NCBI GenBank assembly: GCA_000406005.1
Contig: ASZN01000028.1
Location: 1 to 64,000, forward strand
Length of the DNA stretch: 64,000 bases
Reading direction: 5' to 3'
DNA from: Candidatus Poribacteria bacterium WGA-3G
GTDB taxonomy: Bacteria; Poribacteria; WGA-4E; WGA-3G
The position numbers and the translations under genes were made by a program. The notes under the pieces were generated by a model. It did no database searches. It was not told the DNA's origin and worked only from the letters and a program-made list of their open reading frames with translations. Below are positions 19,841 through 29,768 of the stretch, piece by piece. Position 1 is the first letter of the stretch, and every line of letters starts with the position of its first letter.

Positions 19841-19991
19841 AGCGTTTTGTGATTCTTTTTCGTGTGAGTTACAGGATAAACAGGCTGCCTTCGTTAGTGT
19901 GCGTTTTTAACTTTGTTGCTTTACAATATCTTTTTAATTTTAAAATTTACCTATTTGCTATGTCACGCCAGAGTTGATGGGTACAAAGATC

Positions 19992-20006
19992 GCGAGCGCA
20001 GCTCGC
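19992..20006. repeat. Small GCA-loop hairpin
   Basis: GCGAGC (19992-19997), GCA loop, GCTCGC (20001-20006), followed by TCCTACC. It lies in the 196-bp gap between the C25 gene and pdxA. A degenerate relative (GCGAGCGTG...CACTCGCTCCTACC) is at about 13348-13388 between the NIPSNAP and C25 genes. Confidence 0.45.
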
Positions 20007-20036
20007 TCCTACCAACAGAACACTATTTACTGGTGG

Positions 20037-21179
20037 TTAATTCGCGAGTTGTGCGGCGCTGTTTAGTGCTGCTACAAGACTGCTCTCGCTTGCGATACCT
20101 TTACCGGCTATGTCAAACGCTGTTCCGTGGTCCACACTGGTACGAATTATAGGCAGCCCCAAAGTGACGTTTACCAGTTCACCGAATCCGAGGAGTTTTA
20201 TGGGTATATTACCTTGGTCGTGATACATAGCGATAACGGCGTGCCAATGTCCCTGATTCGCTTTCACGAACAGTGCGTCAGCCGGGAGTGGACCGTCTAT
20301 TGTAGCGTTGGGTGTCTGTGCTTGTGAAATGGCTGGACGGATAAAACGTTCTTCCTCATCTCCGAACATACCGTTTTCACCTGCATGAGGATTCAGTCCG
20401 GCAACGGCAAGTCGCGGTTCAGAAATACCGCAGCGCATCAGTGCTTGTTGCGTGATACGGATAACTTTCACGATTCTTTCAACAGAGAGAGATTTCGGCA
20501 CATCAGCAACGGGGATATGATTTGTAACGAAAGAGACCGCAAAACCGACATGTTTATCTTTGACACCGTTATTCGTATTTGTGCTCAACGCTTCAGGTGT
20601 GCAGAGCATCATCACTACGTCAGGCGTATTTGTGAATGCGGCAAGCATTTCGGTGTGTCCTGGATGCGGGGATCCGGCGCGTTTTATAGATGCTTTGCAT
20701 ATTGGCGCAGTCGTGATAGCGTCAAGTTCTCCGAGCATCGCGAGGTGTGTAGCGACTTCAATCGCTTTGACAGCGGCGACTCCTGCACGAGCATCTATGG
20801 TGCCGGGGCAGATTTCCGCCGGAGTTATTGAGGAGACATCAAGCACATCAATTATCCCACAGATTGCTGATGCTTGTTCCGGAGTTTTGATGCTGTTAAT
20901 TCTTAATCCTGTCTCTGTCCGTTTCGAGCAGTCGGGACGAACTTCACTAAGCGCTGGTATCAGTTGACAGGCTTGTTCAAGGATAGCTGGACTCCCGATC
21001 ACAATTGGCTGGCAGAATGAATATATGTCTTTGTGTGTGAGTGCCTTGACAATGATTTCGGGACCGATACCGGCGGCATCCCCCATGGTGATGCCAACCC
21101 TCCATCTATTTATGGAACGCGATGTGTGCGTCTTGGAGACAATAGTTTCGGGTTGGACGTGGTGTTCTGTGGGAATCAT
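20037..21179 (-). CDS. pdxA: 4-hydroxythreonine-4-phosphate dehydrogenase
   Basis: A 380-residue PdxA. It oxidises 4-hydroxy-L-threonine phosphate in the DXP-dependent pyridoxal phosphate pathway. Motifs visible: ITMGDAAGIGPEI, TTAPICKASI, PHPGHTEMLAAF (metal-binding His), AVAGLNPHAGENGMFGDEE, GPLPADALF, YHDQGNIPIKLLGF and IRTSVDHGTAFDIAGKG. The N-terminus extends about 26 residues before the first strand, so a later start is possible, but no better ribosome-binding site was seen. pdxJ is not in the window. Confidence 0.93.
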   Translation of the reverse strand: MIPTEHHVQPETIVSKTHTSRSINRWRVGITMGDAAGIGPEIIVKALTHKDIYSFCQPIVIGSPAILEQACQLIPALSEVRPDCSKRTETGLRINSIKTPEQASAICGIIDVLDVSSITPAEICPGTIDARAGVAAVKAIEVATHLAMLGELDAITTAPICKASIKRAGSPHPGHTEMLAAFTNTPDVVMMLCTPEALSTNTNNGVKDKHVGFAVSFVTNHIPVADVPKSLSVERIVKVIRITQQALMRCGISEPRLAVAGLNPHAGENGMFGDEEERFIRPAISQAQTPNATIDGPLPADALFVKANQGHWHAVIAMYHDQGNIPIKLLGFGELVNVTLGLPIIRTSVDHGTAFDIAGKGIASESSLVAALNSAAQLAN

Positions 21180-21210
21180 TGCGACTTTCTCAATTTTAAA
21201 AGTTGTCAGT

Positions 21211-21258
21211 CGTCCGTACGATTTTTTCTCGAAAAAAATCTTTCAGTTGTCAGTTAAA
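21211..21258. repeat. Degenerate copy of hairpin repeat
   Basis: GTTGTCAGTCGTCCGTAC precedes an 8-bp stem, GATTTTTT and AAAAAATC, with a changed 5-nt loop. TTTCAGTTGTCAGTTAAAG follows. It is nearly the sequence at 11231-11290 but has lost the GCA loop. It lies between pdxA and the S4 protein gene. Confidence 0.5.
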
Positions 21259-21288
21259 GAGGGTTTCTGTAGGGGATACAGTTGACGG

Positions 21289-21552
21289 TTACGGCTTTAG
21301 CTGACGATAGAGTGTTTCAGCGCGCGCCCGTGAGACGTTTCCGGTGGGGAGTTCGACGACTTCGTATTCCGGTTCAGGTGTATCCTCAATGCCTATCGGA
21401 TGCGGCATGCGAATTACATCGCCTACAGAGAGCATCTTCCCGGCTTTTGCGGTATGTCCATTGACACTCACTGCGCCTTTGCTACAGAGGGTATTCGCAA
21501 TTGTGCGCCGTTTTACGAGACGGCTGATTTGTAGGAATTTATCTAATCGCAT
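21289..21552 (-). CDS. S4-domain RNA-binding protein (RqcP/Hsp15-like)
   Basis: An 87-residue single S4 domain: MRLDKFLQISRLVKRRTIANTLCSKGAVSVNG. Small stand-alone S4 proteins of this size include RqcP (YabO), which works with RqcH in ribosome-associated quality control, and Hsp15 (HslR), which binds free 50S subunits carrying nascent chains. The sequence is closer in length and start to RqcP. It lies 60 bp from the lon stop, grouped with other protein quality genes. Confidence 0.82.
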   Translation of the reverse strand: MRLDKFLQISRLVKRRTIANTLCSKGAVSVNGHTAKAGKMLSVGDVIRMPHPIGIEDTPEPEYEVVELPTGNVSRARAETLYRQLKP

Positions 21553-21562
21553 ATTTTTTAGA

Positions 21563-21601
21563 GTTTTCAGTACGGTTTGCGCAGCAAACCGTACTGAAAA
21601 C
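21563..21601. repeat. Perfect 39-nt GCA-loop hairpin
   Basis: GTTTTCAGTACGGTTTGC (21563-21580), GCA loop, and the exact complement (21584-21601), followed by TGATAACC. This is the longest perfect member of the interspersed hairpin family. It sits between lon and the downstream S4 gene. It could act as a terminator-like structure, but there is no T-run on either strand. Confidence 0.7.
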
Positions 21602-21612
21602 TGATAACCACT

Positions 21613-24054
21613 CTACACTGGCGGTTGGGAGGCGACTGGCATTTCTACAGGAACTTCAGGTTCGACGATAGGTTCTGTCAGTGCGAGTTCCAGTACCTCC
21701 ATCATGTCGTTGACTTTATGAAAACGGATGCCTTCACGAATCTCTGTTGGGATGTCCACTTCATCTTTCTCGTTGTCGATAGGGATGACGATGTCAAAGA
21801 TACCGTTTCGGTATGCGGCGAGTGCTTTCTCTTTTAGGCCGCCGATGGGTAGTACTCTGCCTCGGAGTGTGATTTCACCTGTCATAGCGATGTCTTTTCT
21901 GACGGACTTCTCTGTGAATGCGGAGAGAATCGCTGTCGCGAGGGTGATACCTGCGGAGGGACCGTCCTTGGGGACTGCGCCTTCAGGGATGTGGATATGA
22001 ATATCTTGTTGCTCGAACTGCTTGTCAGATAACCCGAAGGATTCGGATCGTGAGCGGATATAGGCGACAGCAGTTTGAACAGATTCACGCATGACTTCCT
22101 GAAGTTGGCCGGTCATACTGAGTTTGCCTTCGCCTGGCATCGTTGTTGCCTCAACGGAGACAATATCACCGCCAATTTGCGTCCATACCATCCCGGTAGC
22201 GACCCCGATTTCGTCGCGTTCCTCGGCTTTCGTGCGGGTCCACTTAGCGGGTCCGAGATAGTCGCTCAAGTTATCTAGTGTTATTTCGACGTTGAGATCT
22301 GGTGTCTCTTCGGTAACGATCTCTCTTGCGACTTTCCGCATGACAGTGGTGATTGTGCGTTCGAGGCTTCGGACACCGGCTTCGCGGGTATATTTATGTA
22401 TCATTTCATAGATGGCATCGTCTCTGAAAGTGATATTATCCGTTGTAAGTCCGTGCCGTTCGAGCTGTTTTGGGATGAGTCCATTCGGTGTAAAAGTAGT
22501 GATGTTATGCTTCTCGAAATCGGTATATCCCGGCAGTTCGATGATTTCCATCCGGTCTTGGAGCGGCGCGGGTATCGTAACGCGGGTGTTAGCGGTCGTG
22601 ATGAACATGACATCGGAGAGATCAAAGGCGATATCCAGGTAATGGTCTCGGAACGTAGAGTTCTGTTCTGGGTCAAGTACCTCGAGGAGTGCAGAGGCTG
22701 GGTCACCTCGAAAATCGGAACTCAATTTATCGATTTCGTCAAGTAGAAAGAGCGGATTTTTTGACTTCACATCTCGTAGCCCTTGGATGATACGTCCGGG
22801 AATCGCACCGATATAGGTGCGTCTGTGTCCACGGATTTCTGCTTCATCGCGAACGCCCCCGAGCGACATCCTCACGAATTTCCGACCCGTCGCGCGAGCG
22901 ATGGATTTTCCGAGCGACGTTTTTCCGACGCCTGGCGGGCCGACGAGACAAATAATAGGTCCTTTTAGATGTTTCACGAGTTGTAAGACAGCGAGATATT
23001 CGAGGACGTTCTCTTTCGGTTTTTCCAACCCGTAGTGATCTTCGTCGAGTATGCGTTGTGCTTCTGGCAGTTGAAGTTGGTGTTCGGTGCTCTCTTTCCA
23101 AGGGAGTGTGAGTATCCAATCCACATAAGTGCGAATGACGCCAGATTCTGCGGATTGCGGCGGTATCTGTGCGAGCCTATCCAATTCTTTGAGTGCCTTT
23201 TCCTCCGCTTCCTCGGACATCCCGGCATTTTTCACCTGTTCTCGGAGTTCGTCAACTTCAGCGATGTCATCTCTTCCGAGTTCCTTCTGTATCACTTTCA
23301 TCTGTTCCTGAAGGTAGAATTCTCGGTGTGTTTTCTGGACGGATTCACGTACCTGATTGTGGATATCGTCCCAGAGTTCATTGCGTTCGGATGCCTCTTC
23401 GAGGAACCGGATAACAAGTTGTAGTCGCTTAATCGGGTTGAGTTCTTCAAGGGTTTCTTGACGTTCGGACGGTGTGAGTCCGAGGAGCCCGGCGATGGTA
23501 TCTGCAAGGTGCCCCGGTTCTTCTTGGTCTTTAATACTCCGTTTGACTTCTTCAGAGGTCAGGTTGTGAGACTGTGAACCTCGTCGCTGTTCTTTTTGTC
23601 GTGTTTTTGCGTACTCGCTGAAAAGCTGTTTCGCTTTTTTGACGAGTGCGGTGGCAGCGTTTGCTAACCCGATTTCTTCATGAACGACTTTCACATCCGC
23701 CTTCAAAAAATCGTTCGTTTTTGTATAGCGAAGGACGATGGCGCGCTGCTCTGCGGCGACAGCGATACGGATGGTGCCGTCTCCGGGTTCATAAGATTCG
23801 ATGATATTAGCGACAGCACCAATACTGTGGAGATGTTCAGGCGTGATTTCTTCTGTTTCTTCCGCCTCCACTTTCTGATGAAGCAGGAGGACCCGTCTAT
23901 CCGAACGGAGTGCGGCATGGACTGCCTGGATCCCCATTTTGCGAGTAGCGTTTAGAAGAGATTTCGTCCTCGGGAAAACCGTATTGAAATCCGGTGGTAA
24001 ATAGATAATGGGTAAACTTACCGGTTCATATTCTTTCGTTGCTGTCGAATTCAT
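21613..24054 (-). CDS. lon: ATP-dependent protease Lon
   Basis: An 813-residue LonA-type serine protease. Order: LON N-terminal substrate-binding domain ([15 protein letters not shown]...), helical middle region ([17 protein letters not shown]), AAA+ module with Walker [14 protein letters not shown] and Walker [10 protein letters not shown], then the S16 peptidase with catalytic Ser in KDGPSAG and Lys in [12 protein letters not shown]. It degrades misfolded and regulatory proteins in the cytoplasm. AAAGGA precedes the ATG. Downstream of clpX on the same strand. Confidence 0.96.
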   Translation of the reverse strand: MNSTATKEYEPVSLPIIYLPPDFNTVFPRTKSLLNATRKMGIQAVHAALRSDRRVLLLHQKVEAEETEEITPEHLHSIGAVANIIESYEPGDGTIRIAVAAEQRAIVLRYTKTNDFLKADVKVVHEEIGLANAATALVKKAKQLFSEYAKTRQKEQRRGSQSHNLTSEEVKRSIKDQEEPGHLADTIAGLLGLTPSERQETLEELNPIKRLQLVIRFLEEASERNELWDDIHNQVRESVQKTHREFYLQEQMKVIQKELGRDDIAEVDELREQVKNAGMSEEAEEKALKELDRLAQIPPQSAESGVIRTYVDWILTLPWKESTEHQLQLPEAQRILDEDHYGLEKPKENVLEYLAVLQLVKHLKGPIICLVGPPGVGKTSLGKSIARATGRKFVRMSLGGVRDEAEIRGHRRTYIGAIPGRIIQGLRDVKSKNPLFLLDEIDKLSSDFRGDPASALLEVLDPEQNSTFRDHYLDIAFDLSDVMFITTANTRVTIPAPLQDRMEIIELPGYTDFEKHNITTFTPNGLIPKQLERHGLTTDNITFRDDAIYEMIHKYTREAGVRSLERTITTVMRKVAREIVTEETPDLNVEITLDNLSDYLGPAKWTRTKAEERDEIGVATGMVWTQIGGDIVSVEATTMPGEGKLSMTGQLQEVMRESVQTAVAYIRSRSESFGLSDKQFEQQDIHIHIPEGAVPKDGPSAGITLATAILSAFTEKSVRKDIAMTGEITLRGRVLPIGGLKEKALAAYRNGIFDIVIPIDNEKDEVDIPTEIREGIRFHKVNDMMEVLELALTEPIVEPEVPVEMPVASQPPV

Positions 24055-24063
24055 GTTTTTAAT

Positions 24064-24160
24064 CCTTTATAGTTGTCGGTTGTCAGTTGTCGGTTACAAG
24101 AGTCTTTTGATTAAACTGTACCCACTTTAACGGATGACCGATAACCGATGACCGATAACT
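24064..24160. repeat. TTGTCGG/CCGATAAC heptamer-like repeats
   Basis: The lon-clpX gap consists largely of short repeats: GTTGTCGGTTGTCAGTTGTC on one side and GATGACCGATAACCGATGAC on the other. These are complementary arms that could form a long imperfect hairpin with a loop of about 40 nt. They belong to the same TCAGTTATC-type repeats seen at 9843, 11942 and 12807. Confidence 0.5.
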
Positions 24161-24161
24161 A

Positions 24162-25700
24162 TTATGCGGTTTTAAGTTCTTCGGACTTTTTGTAGATAAG
24201 CTGCGGTGGTTCACCGTTCCGGACGGTGTCTTCACTAATATGGCACGCTTCGACATCATTGAGCGTTGGGAGGCGATAGAGCGTATCAAGCATAATTTTT
24301 TCAAAAACGGCTCTTAATCCGCGTGCCCCGGTTTCGCGTTCAATAACTTCATCGGCGATGGCTGCGAGTGCTTCATCTTCTACATGGAATTGCACACCTT
24401 CGTACGCCAAAAGCCGCTGGTATTGTTTAACGAGCGCGTTCTTCGGTTCCGTAAGTATACGAATCAAAGCGGATGCGTCTAAGTCATGAAGCGTTGTGAC
24501 GACGGGAAGCCGCCCGATCAATTCGGGTATAAATCCGTATTTAATGAGATCTTTAGGCGTTATTTGTGCAAGGAGTTCGTGGATTTTTGTCTCCTTTTTC
24601 GGTTGGATGGGTGATCCGAACCCGATGCTCTGCTTTCCGAGTCTGTCCTTAATAGTCTTCTCAACGCCGATAAAGGTACCGCCGCAGATGAACAGTACTC
24701 TCTTTGTATTCACCTCTATCATCTCTTGGTGTGGATGTTTCCGCCCGCCCCGCGGGGGTACACTCGCCGTTGTTCCTTCGAGAATCTTCAGTAGTGCTTG
24801 CTGAACGCCTTCGCCGGAAACATCACGCGTAATTGACGGATTTTCGGATTTCCGTGTAATCTTATCAATTTCATCAATATAAATGATACCTGTTTCGGCG
24901 CGTGCGATATCACCGTCTGCTGCTTGCACGAGCTTTAGGATAATATTTTCGACGTCCTCGCCGACGTATCCTGCTTCCGTCAATGTTGTCGCATCGGTAA
25001 TAGCAAAAGGGACATCTAAAACCTTAGCAAGGGTTTGTGCAAGTAGCGTTTTCCCTGTGCCTGTTGGTCCGATGAGTAAGATGTTACTCTTATCTAATTC
25101 AACATCATCATCCGTATCACCGTGGTGTAAGCGTTTGTAGTGCGTGTAAACGGCGACAGATAAGGTCTTTTTAGCGTGTTCTTGACCGATAACGTATGCA
25201 TCAAGCTTGGTTTTAATTTCTTCAGGTGAAGGTGGCACCGCGGGTATTGTCTGTTCGCCTTTTGTTCGAGAGTTCGTTGTGCGTGCAGTCTTCGTTTTCG
25301 ATGGATCGTGATTGCTGTGTCCTTGTGCGTGTCCAGATTTTTGCTGTCTGTCTTCCGGTCCGTGCTGCCCGTTTACTGTGTCTGTTTTTTTGAAATCCTC
25401 AATAGAGAGCGCGAGACTGCCATCTGGATTTCGCACGAGAATGTCGTTACACAATTCAATACACTCGGCAAGACATCTCTCACAGATGTCCGCCTCAAGT
25501 CCATTAAAGAGCCTTTCGACATGCGTATTATTTCGTCTACAGAATGCACAAGAAGCGTTTTCTGCTGTGGATGCTGATAGGCGAACGATACATTCGACAC
25601 AGATATTGGCATCGCGTCCCTGAAGGAGACGTAAGCGTACCTGTGTACTGTGTTGTTGGCAGAAAGAGCAGGACACTTCACGATGGGCGGATTCTGACAT
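24162..25700 (-). CDS. clpX: ClpX ATPase with duplicated zinc-binding domain
   Basis: A 512-residue AAA+ unfoldase that feeds ClpP. Walker A is [15 protein letters not shown], Walker [10 protein letters not shown]; the C-terminal domain carries [14 protein letters not shown] (sensor 2). Unlike ordinary ClpX (about 420 residues, one zinc domain), this protein has two tandem C4 zinc-binding domains: Cys11/14/34/37 and Cys51/54/73/76, separated by a short linker. A Gln/Lys-rich linker (about residues 115-155) precedes the AAA+ core. Upstream clpP ends 22 nt away, giving the usual tig-clpP-clpX-lon order. AAGGAG precedes the ATG. Confidence 0.95.
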   Translation of the reverse strand: MSESAHREVSCSFCQQHSTQVRLRLLQGRDANICVECIVRLSASTAENASCAFCRRNNTHVERLFNGLEADICERCLAECIELCNDILVRNPDGSLALSIEDFKKTDTVNGQHGPEDRQQKSGHAQGHSNHDPSKTKTARTTNSRTKGEQTIPAVPPSPEEIKTKLDAYVIGQEHAKKTLSVAVYTHYKRLHHGDTDDDVELDKSNILLIGPTGTGKTLLAQTLAKVLDVPFAITDATTLTEAGYVGEDVENIILKLVQAADGDIARAETGIIYIDEIDKITRKSENPSITRDVSGEGVQQALLKILEGTTASVPPRGGRKHPHQEMIEVNTKRVLFICGGTFIGVEKTIKDRLGKQSIGFGSPIQPKKETKIHELLAQITPKDLIKYGFIPELIGRLPVVTTLHDLDASALIRILTEPKNALVKQYQRLLAYEGVQFHVEDEALAAIADEVIERETGARGLRAVFEKIMLDTLYRLPTLNDVEACHISEDTVRNGEPPQLIYKKSEELKTA

Positions 25701-25721
25701 AGAGTTCTCCTTTTTAGATGG

Positions 25722-26324
25722 CTATTCGCTCTCTGTGGCACGCTGTGCGACAACATGGTCAACGAGTCCGTATTCACGAGCCTGATCCGCAGTCATATAA
25801 AAATCTCGATCGGCATCTGTGGAGATCTTCTCAATATTTTGTCCGGTATGTTCGGCTAAAATAGTATAAAGTCGATCTCGTTCGTGTAAAATTTCTTTTG
25901 CATGAATGCTAATATCAGAGGCTTGTCCTGCGATACCGGTTGCCATCGGTTGATGGATCAATGCTTTTGCGTGAGGTAGCGCGTAGCGTTTGCCGGGCGC
26001 TCCTGCTGCGAGCAGAATAGCACCCATACTATAAGCCCTGCCTAAACACCAAGTTTGTACGTCCGCTTTGATGTACTGCATTGTATCGTAAATTGCCAAT
26101 CCTGCGGAGACCGAACCGCCGGGTGTGTTAATATAGAGAACGATATCGGCATCGGGGTCCTTTCCTTCAAGGAAAAGCATTTGTGCTGTTACGATATTTG
26201 CGACGGTGTCATCATCAATTGATGTTCCGATCATAATGATCCGGTCTTCAAGTAGCCGAGAATAAATATCATAAGATCGCTCACCTCGACCGGTTTGTTC
26301 AACGACGACAGGTACAAGATTCAT
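25722..26324 (-). CDS. clpP: ATP-dependent Clp protease proteolytic subunit
   Basis: A 200-residue ClpP. Catalytic Ser99 in [14 protein letters not shown], His124 in LIHQPM, and Asp in [10 protein letters not shown]. The oxyanion/handle segment YINTPGGSV is present. It forms a double heptamer that degrades proteins delivered by ClpX. The sequence around the nucleophile reads GRAYSMG rather than the common GQAASMG. Between tig (upstream) and clpX (downstream). Confidence 0.96.
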   Translation of the reverse strand: MNLVPVVVEQTGRGERSYDIYSRLLEDRIIMIGTSIDDDTVANIVTAQMLFLEGKDPDADIVLYINTPGGSVSAGLAIYDTMQYIKADVQTWCLGRAYSMGAILLAAGAPGKRYALPHAKALIHQPMATGIAGQASDISIHAKEILHERDRLYTILAEHTGQNIEKISTDADRDFYMTADQAREYGLVDHVVAQRATESE

Positions 26325-26456
26325 CTTTTTTATTTTATCCGATTAATGTTTATATTGTTTTTGTAGGGGAACTGGGTATTCCAGCCCTCCTATGATTTTG
26401 CTGGTATCTTTTAGCGACGACGGATGGAACAGTTGTATCTATTGAGACAGCGTAGA

Positions 26457-27761
26457 TCAGGTGATTATGAGTGACTGTTTCGCGGACGCTCGATGGATAA
26501 GGAACTGATAGATTTTCTCATGTTGTAGTTGCCCGCGAAAATCTTCCAATCGATTGCTTGATTTCAACATGTCAGCGTATCTTTGCGCATCTCGGTTTTG
26601 TTGTTCAGCAACACGCCGGATCTCGAATTCTAATTCATCGTCGGATACGTAAATACCCTCTTCTTCAGCGATTGTGTTGAATATCCAGGACTGCTTGGTT
26701 TGTTGGATGACATCTCGCCTGAGTTCATCAGGCAGGGTTTCCATATTAATACCAGCATCTTCAGGCGTTCTCTGTTCGCGTGTGAGTTGCTGTTTCACAT
26801 TTTGAAGCGTCTGTTGGACGTATTGATCAATTAACGGTTCCGGGATCGTAATGTCAATTTTTTCAATAAGTTGCGCCAGCAATTCTGCTTTCTGTTTATC
26901 AACATGTGTACTCGTCTCTTCTTCGACCATGTTGTTCCATATCACGCCGTAAAGTTGAGAATAGTTTTCATATCCGAGGTCTTTTGCGAATTCATCATCC
27001 AAGGGCGGTAGATGCTTCTGTGTGATAGCGTGCAGTGTAATCTCATATTGCGCGGTTTTTCCAGCGAGATCGGGGTTTGGATGTTCTTGTGGAAAATCGA
27101 TGTCGACGGATTTCGTCTCCGCGACTTGCATGCCGAGTATTGCCTGCTCAAGGTTTTCGTGCATGCCGCCGACCCCCAGTTCTACATCGATGTCTGTCCT
27201 TGATTCGGCATCAATCCGTTCGCCATTAATTAAACATTCCCAATCTATTCGGACGCAGTCTTTTTCTTCAACGGGGCGTTCACTGTCGAGCGGTTCGTAA
27301 GTTGCAGATTGCGCCTGTAGTCGGGTGATATAGGCATCAACATCTTCACGGGGTACATTGACAGGGTTTTTGTCAGTTACGAGTTCTTCGTAGGGTGGGA
27401 TATCTATATCGGGTTGAATATCAACCGTGGCTGAGAATGTGAGCGGTTCGTTTTCCTTAATTTGCAGTTCGTCAAGAGCGGGTGTAAACATGGGTTGAGA
27501 GAGCGGATTGAGGTTTTCGCGCTGGATAGCATTTTCGTAAGCGGGAGCGATGAGATATCGAACGGCTTCGCTGCTGATATAATCAGGGAATCGGGATTTG
27601 AGAATTGCGACTGGCACACGTCCTTTCCGGAAACCGGGGATAGAGACCTGTGTGCGGAGCGACGCATAAGTTTCCATCAAGGCTGCGTTAACGTCTTCAA
27701 CGGGAACCTCTATGTCCAGGCGGACTTGCGTGGCATCTAATTTTTCGACTTGAACTCTCAA
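26457..27761 (-). CDS. tig: Trigger factor
   Basis: A 434-residue ribosome-associated chaperone and prolyl isomerase. The N-terminal ribosome-docking loop is GFRKGRVP. A PPIase domain follows (EKDCVRIDWECLING...FPQEHPNPDLAGKTAQYEITLHAI), then the C-terminal helical chaperone domain. The start was placed at TTG 27761, 8 nt after GAGG on the coding strand, because family homology begins LRVQVEKL; the frame also stays open to a TTG at 27788. First gene of the tig-clpP-clpX-lon block. Confidence 0.92.
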   Translation of the reverse strand: MRVQVEKLDATQVRLDIEVPVEDVNAALMETYASLRTQVSIPGFRKGRVPVAILKSRFPDYISSEAVRYLIAPAYENAIQRENLNPLSQPMFTPALDELQIKENEPLTFSATVDIQPDIDIPPYEELVTDKNPVNVPREDVDAYITRLQAQSATYEPLDSERPVEEKDCVRIDWECLINGERIDAESRTDIDVELGVGGMHENLEQAILGMQVAETKSVDIDFPQEHPNPDLAGKTAQYEITLHAITQKHLPPLDDEFAKDLGYENYSQLYGVIWNNMVEEETSTHVDKQKAELLAQLIEKIDITIPEPLIDQYVQQTLQNVKQQLTREQRTPEDAGINMETLPDELRRDVIQQTKQSWIFNTIAEEEGIYVSDDELEFEIRRVAEQQNRDAQRYADMLKSSNRLEDFRGQLQHEKIYQFLIHRASAKQSLIIT

Positions 27762-27994
27762 ACTTTTGTCCTCACGCTGGGTATCCAAATATGGGATACC
27801 TTTTGAAGTGTGGTCTCGTTAAAATATTAAAAAAAGACGAACTATGCTTTGACAGCACAATCCGGTTATTGATCAAACCGACACACTTCTGTAGGGAGTG
27901 TGGTTTCACTCTCTATTAAAATTTGGCAATCCCACTCATTTTCGGCTGTTTTAACCGTTCTGTTCTGGCTGTCCCTTCAGATGAGATACAACTA

Positions 27995-28080
27995 TGGGCG
28001 AGGAGGGACTTGAACCCTCACGAGGCGTAACCCCAATAGATCCTAAGTCTATCCTGTCTACCAAATTCCAGCACCCGCCC
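27995..28080 (-). tRNA. tRNA-Leu (UAG)
   Basis: An 86-nt type II tRNA with a long variable arm. Acceptor GGGCGGG pairs with CTCGCCC; anticodon loop CTTAGGA gives UAG (codon CUA). The T-arm has GAGGG TTCAAGT CCCTC. CCA is not encoded. Last gene of the six-tRNA cluster. Confidence 0.93.
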
Positions 28081-28104
28081 GAATTTTGTGTGCGTTACCG
28101 ACGA

Positions 28105-28177
28105 TGCGCCGTGAAGGAATCGAACCTTCAACCGCCTGATTAAGAGTCAGATGCTCTGCCAATTGAGCTAACGGCGC
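28105..28177 (-). tRNA. tRNA-Lys (CUU)
   Basis: 73 nt. Acceptor GCGCCGT with ACGGCGC; anticodon loop CTCTTAA gives CUU (codon AAG). T-loop TTCGATT. No encoded CCA. Confidence 0.93.
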
Positions 28178-28233
28178 GCTTGCCCATTGTGCTGTAATGT
28201 TTTTAAGACGCGTGCTCGGCACCCATAAGTATT

Positions 28234-28306
28234 CGCGTCCGGAGGGATTCGAACCCCCAACTTATAGTTCCGAAGACTATTGCTCTATCCATTGAACTAC
28301 GGACGC
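28234..28306 (-). tRNA. tRNA-Arg (UCG)
   Basis: 73 nt. Acceptor GCGTCCG with CGGACGC; anticodon stem ATAGT/ACTAT and loop CTTCGGA give UCG (codon CGA). No encoded CCA. A U34 tRNA-Arg for the CGN box instead of the usual ACG/inosine type. Confidence 0.92.
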
Positions 28307-28313
28307 TCATGAG

Positions 28314-28386
28314 GGTGGATGATGGGATTTGAACCCACGGCCTCTTGATCCACAGTCAAGTGCTCTGCCCCTGAGCTACATCCACC
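28314..28386 (-). tRNA. tRNA-His (GUG)
   Basis: 73 nt including the extra G at -1 opposite C73, the tRNA-His identity pair. Acceptor GTGGATG with CATCCAC; anticodon stem CTTGA/TCAAG, loop CTGTGGA gives GUG. No encoded CCA. Confidence 0.93.
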
Positions 28387-28419
28387 ATATTTTGACGTTG
28401 CTATCAGTGATATGAAAAG

Positions 28420-28493
<74 letters not shown>

Positions 28494-28516
28494 TCGTGCG
28501 ATCTGTTCTATTTTGA

Positions 28517-28592
<76 letters not shown>

Positions 28593-28703
28593 AAAAGCGG
28601 ACACTGTATCGGTTTACAAGCGACACTACCACTGTTAATAGCACTAACGAGGGACGTAAAATATATCAGGGAGTCGCCCTCACATCCTTCTTTAGTCGTA
28701 TAA

Positions 28704-28732
28704 ATTATACACTATTTTTTCGCGTATGTCAA
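28704..28732 (-). promoter_or_regulatory. Consensus sigma-70-type promoter of the tRNA cluster
   Basis: On the minus strand TTGACA (28732-28727), a 17-bp spacer, and TATAAT (28709-28704): an exact consensus match. It points at the six tRNA genes ending at 27995, and no other gene lies between. Confidence 0.8.
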
Positions 28733-28850
28733 ATTAAATACGAATAATTCTTGTGTTTTTTTACAGAGCGTGTTATGCTATTGACACAATTGTAAGGCAA
28801 GACTTCAGTGCCTTGTATCCTTGTTTTTCTGCGAACTATGATGCTCTATA

Positions 28851-29756
28851 ATGATGCTGCTGACACCGGAATTTCTGAAGCAACTTGATCCGTTTTACAT
28901 TCGTACGAACCGCTCGTTTCGTGCGAAATTTAGAGGCGAGCGGCGAAGTCTCAATCGCGGCATAGGCATGGAATTTGCCGATTATAGGGTCTATGAACCC
29001 GGCGATGACTTGCGGCATGTCGATTGGAACATTTACGCCCGTTTAGATAGACTTTTCATCAAACTTTTCCATACGGATGAGGCACTACCGCTCACATTGC
29101 TTATCGACAATAGCCGCTCTATGGACTTCGGAGCACCTACTAAATTGATGTGCGTCAAACAGGTCGCAGCGGCATTGGGCTATATCGCCTTGGCATACGC
29201 TGACAGTGTGACAGTCTACACCTGTTCGGAACGGCTCTTGCCGGTCCTACCGCTCATATCAAGCAAATCGCAATTCCCTCGTTTGACAAGAGTTCTTGAG
29301 GCAATTACAGGAGCCGGGCGAACACGTCTGACGGAATGTCTCAAACAATTTCCGATGTACCAACGACGCGCCGGTATGCTCGTCATACTTTCAGATTTTT
29401 TGGACCCGAGCGGTTACACCGACGGACTCAAATTACTCTCTGGATGCGGTTTCAGTATCACAGCAATCCATGTCGTAAGTCCTGAAGAGACAGACCCGCA
29501 AATACACTTAGAAAACAGACCTACCGACGGTGATTGGTTGGTGGAAGATGCCGAGACAGGTGAAACGAAAGCCGTAACAATCAACGCGGAAACGCTGGCG
29601 CAATATAGAAATCAACAGCAGGCGTTTTGTGAGAGTTTGCAACGTTTCTGTGCGGATCGAGGTGTCGGCTATGTGCAACTCAAGAGCGATATACCGATAG
29701 AATCGTTTATCTTAGAGGAACTACATAGGGCAGGTTTCATTCTGAGGAATCGTTAA
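28851..29756 (+). CDS. DUF58 / von Willebrand A-like domain protein
   Basis: A 301-residue DUF58 protein. The family signature is visible: GERRSLNRGIGMEFADYRVYEPGDDLRHVDWNIYAR, followed by a VWA-like core with the metal site motif DNSRSMDFG. DUF58 genes normally follow a MoxR AAA+ ATPase gene. Here the MoxR gene is 19 kb away (48207-49226), so the usual operon is split. Such pairs are thought to insert metals or activate envelope complexes. The macrodomain gene follows after 12 nt. Confidence 0.87.
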   Translation: MMLLTPEFLKQLDPFYIRTNRSFRAKFRGERRSLNRGIGMEFADYRVYEPGDDLRHVDWNIYARLDRLFIKLFHTDEALPLTLLIDNSRSMDFGAPTKLMCVKQVAAALGYIALAYADSVTVYTCSERLLPVLPLISSKSQFPRLTRVLEAITGAGRTRLTECLKQFPMYQRRAGMLVILSDFLDPSGYTDGLKLLSGCGFSITAIHVVSPEETDPQIHLENRPTDGDWLVEDAETGETKAVTINAETLAQYRNQQQAFCESLQRFCADRGVGYVQLKSDIPIESFILEELHRAGFILRNR

Positions 29757-29768
29757 AGAGGAGGTTTC

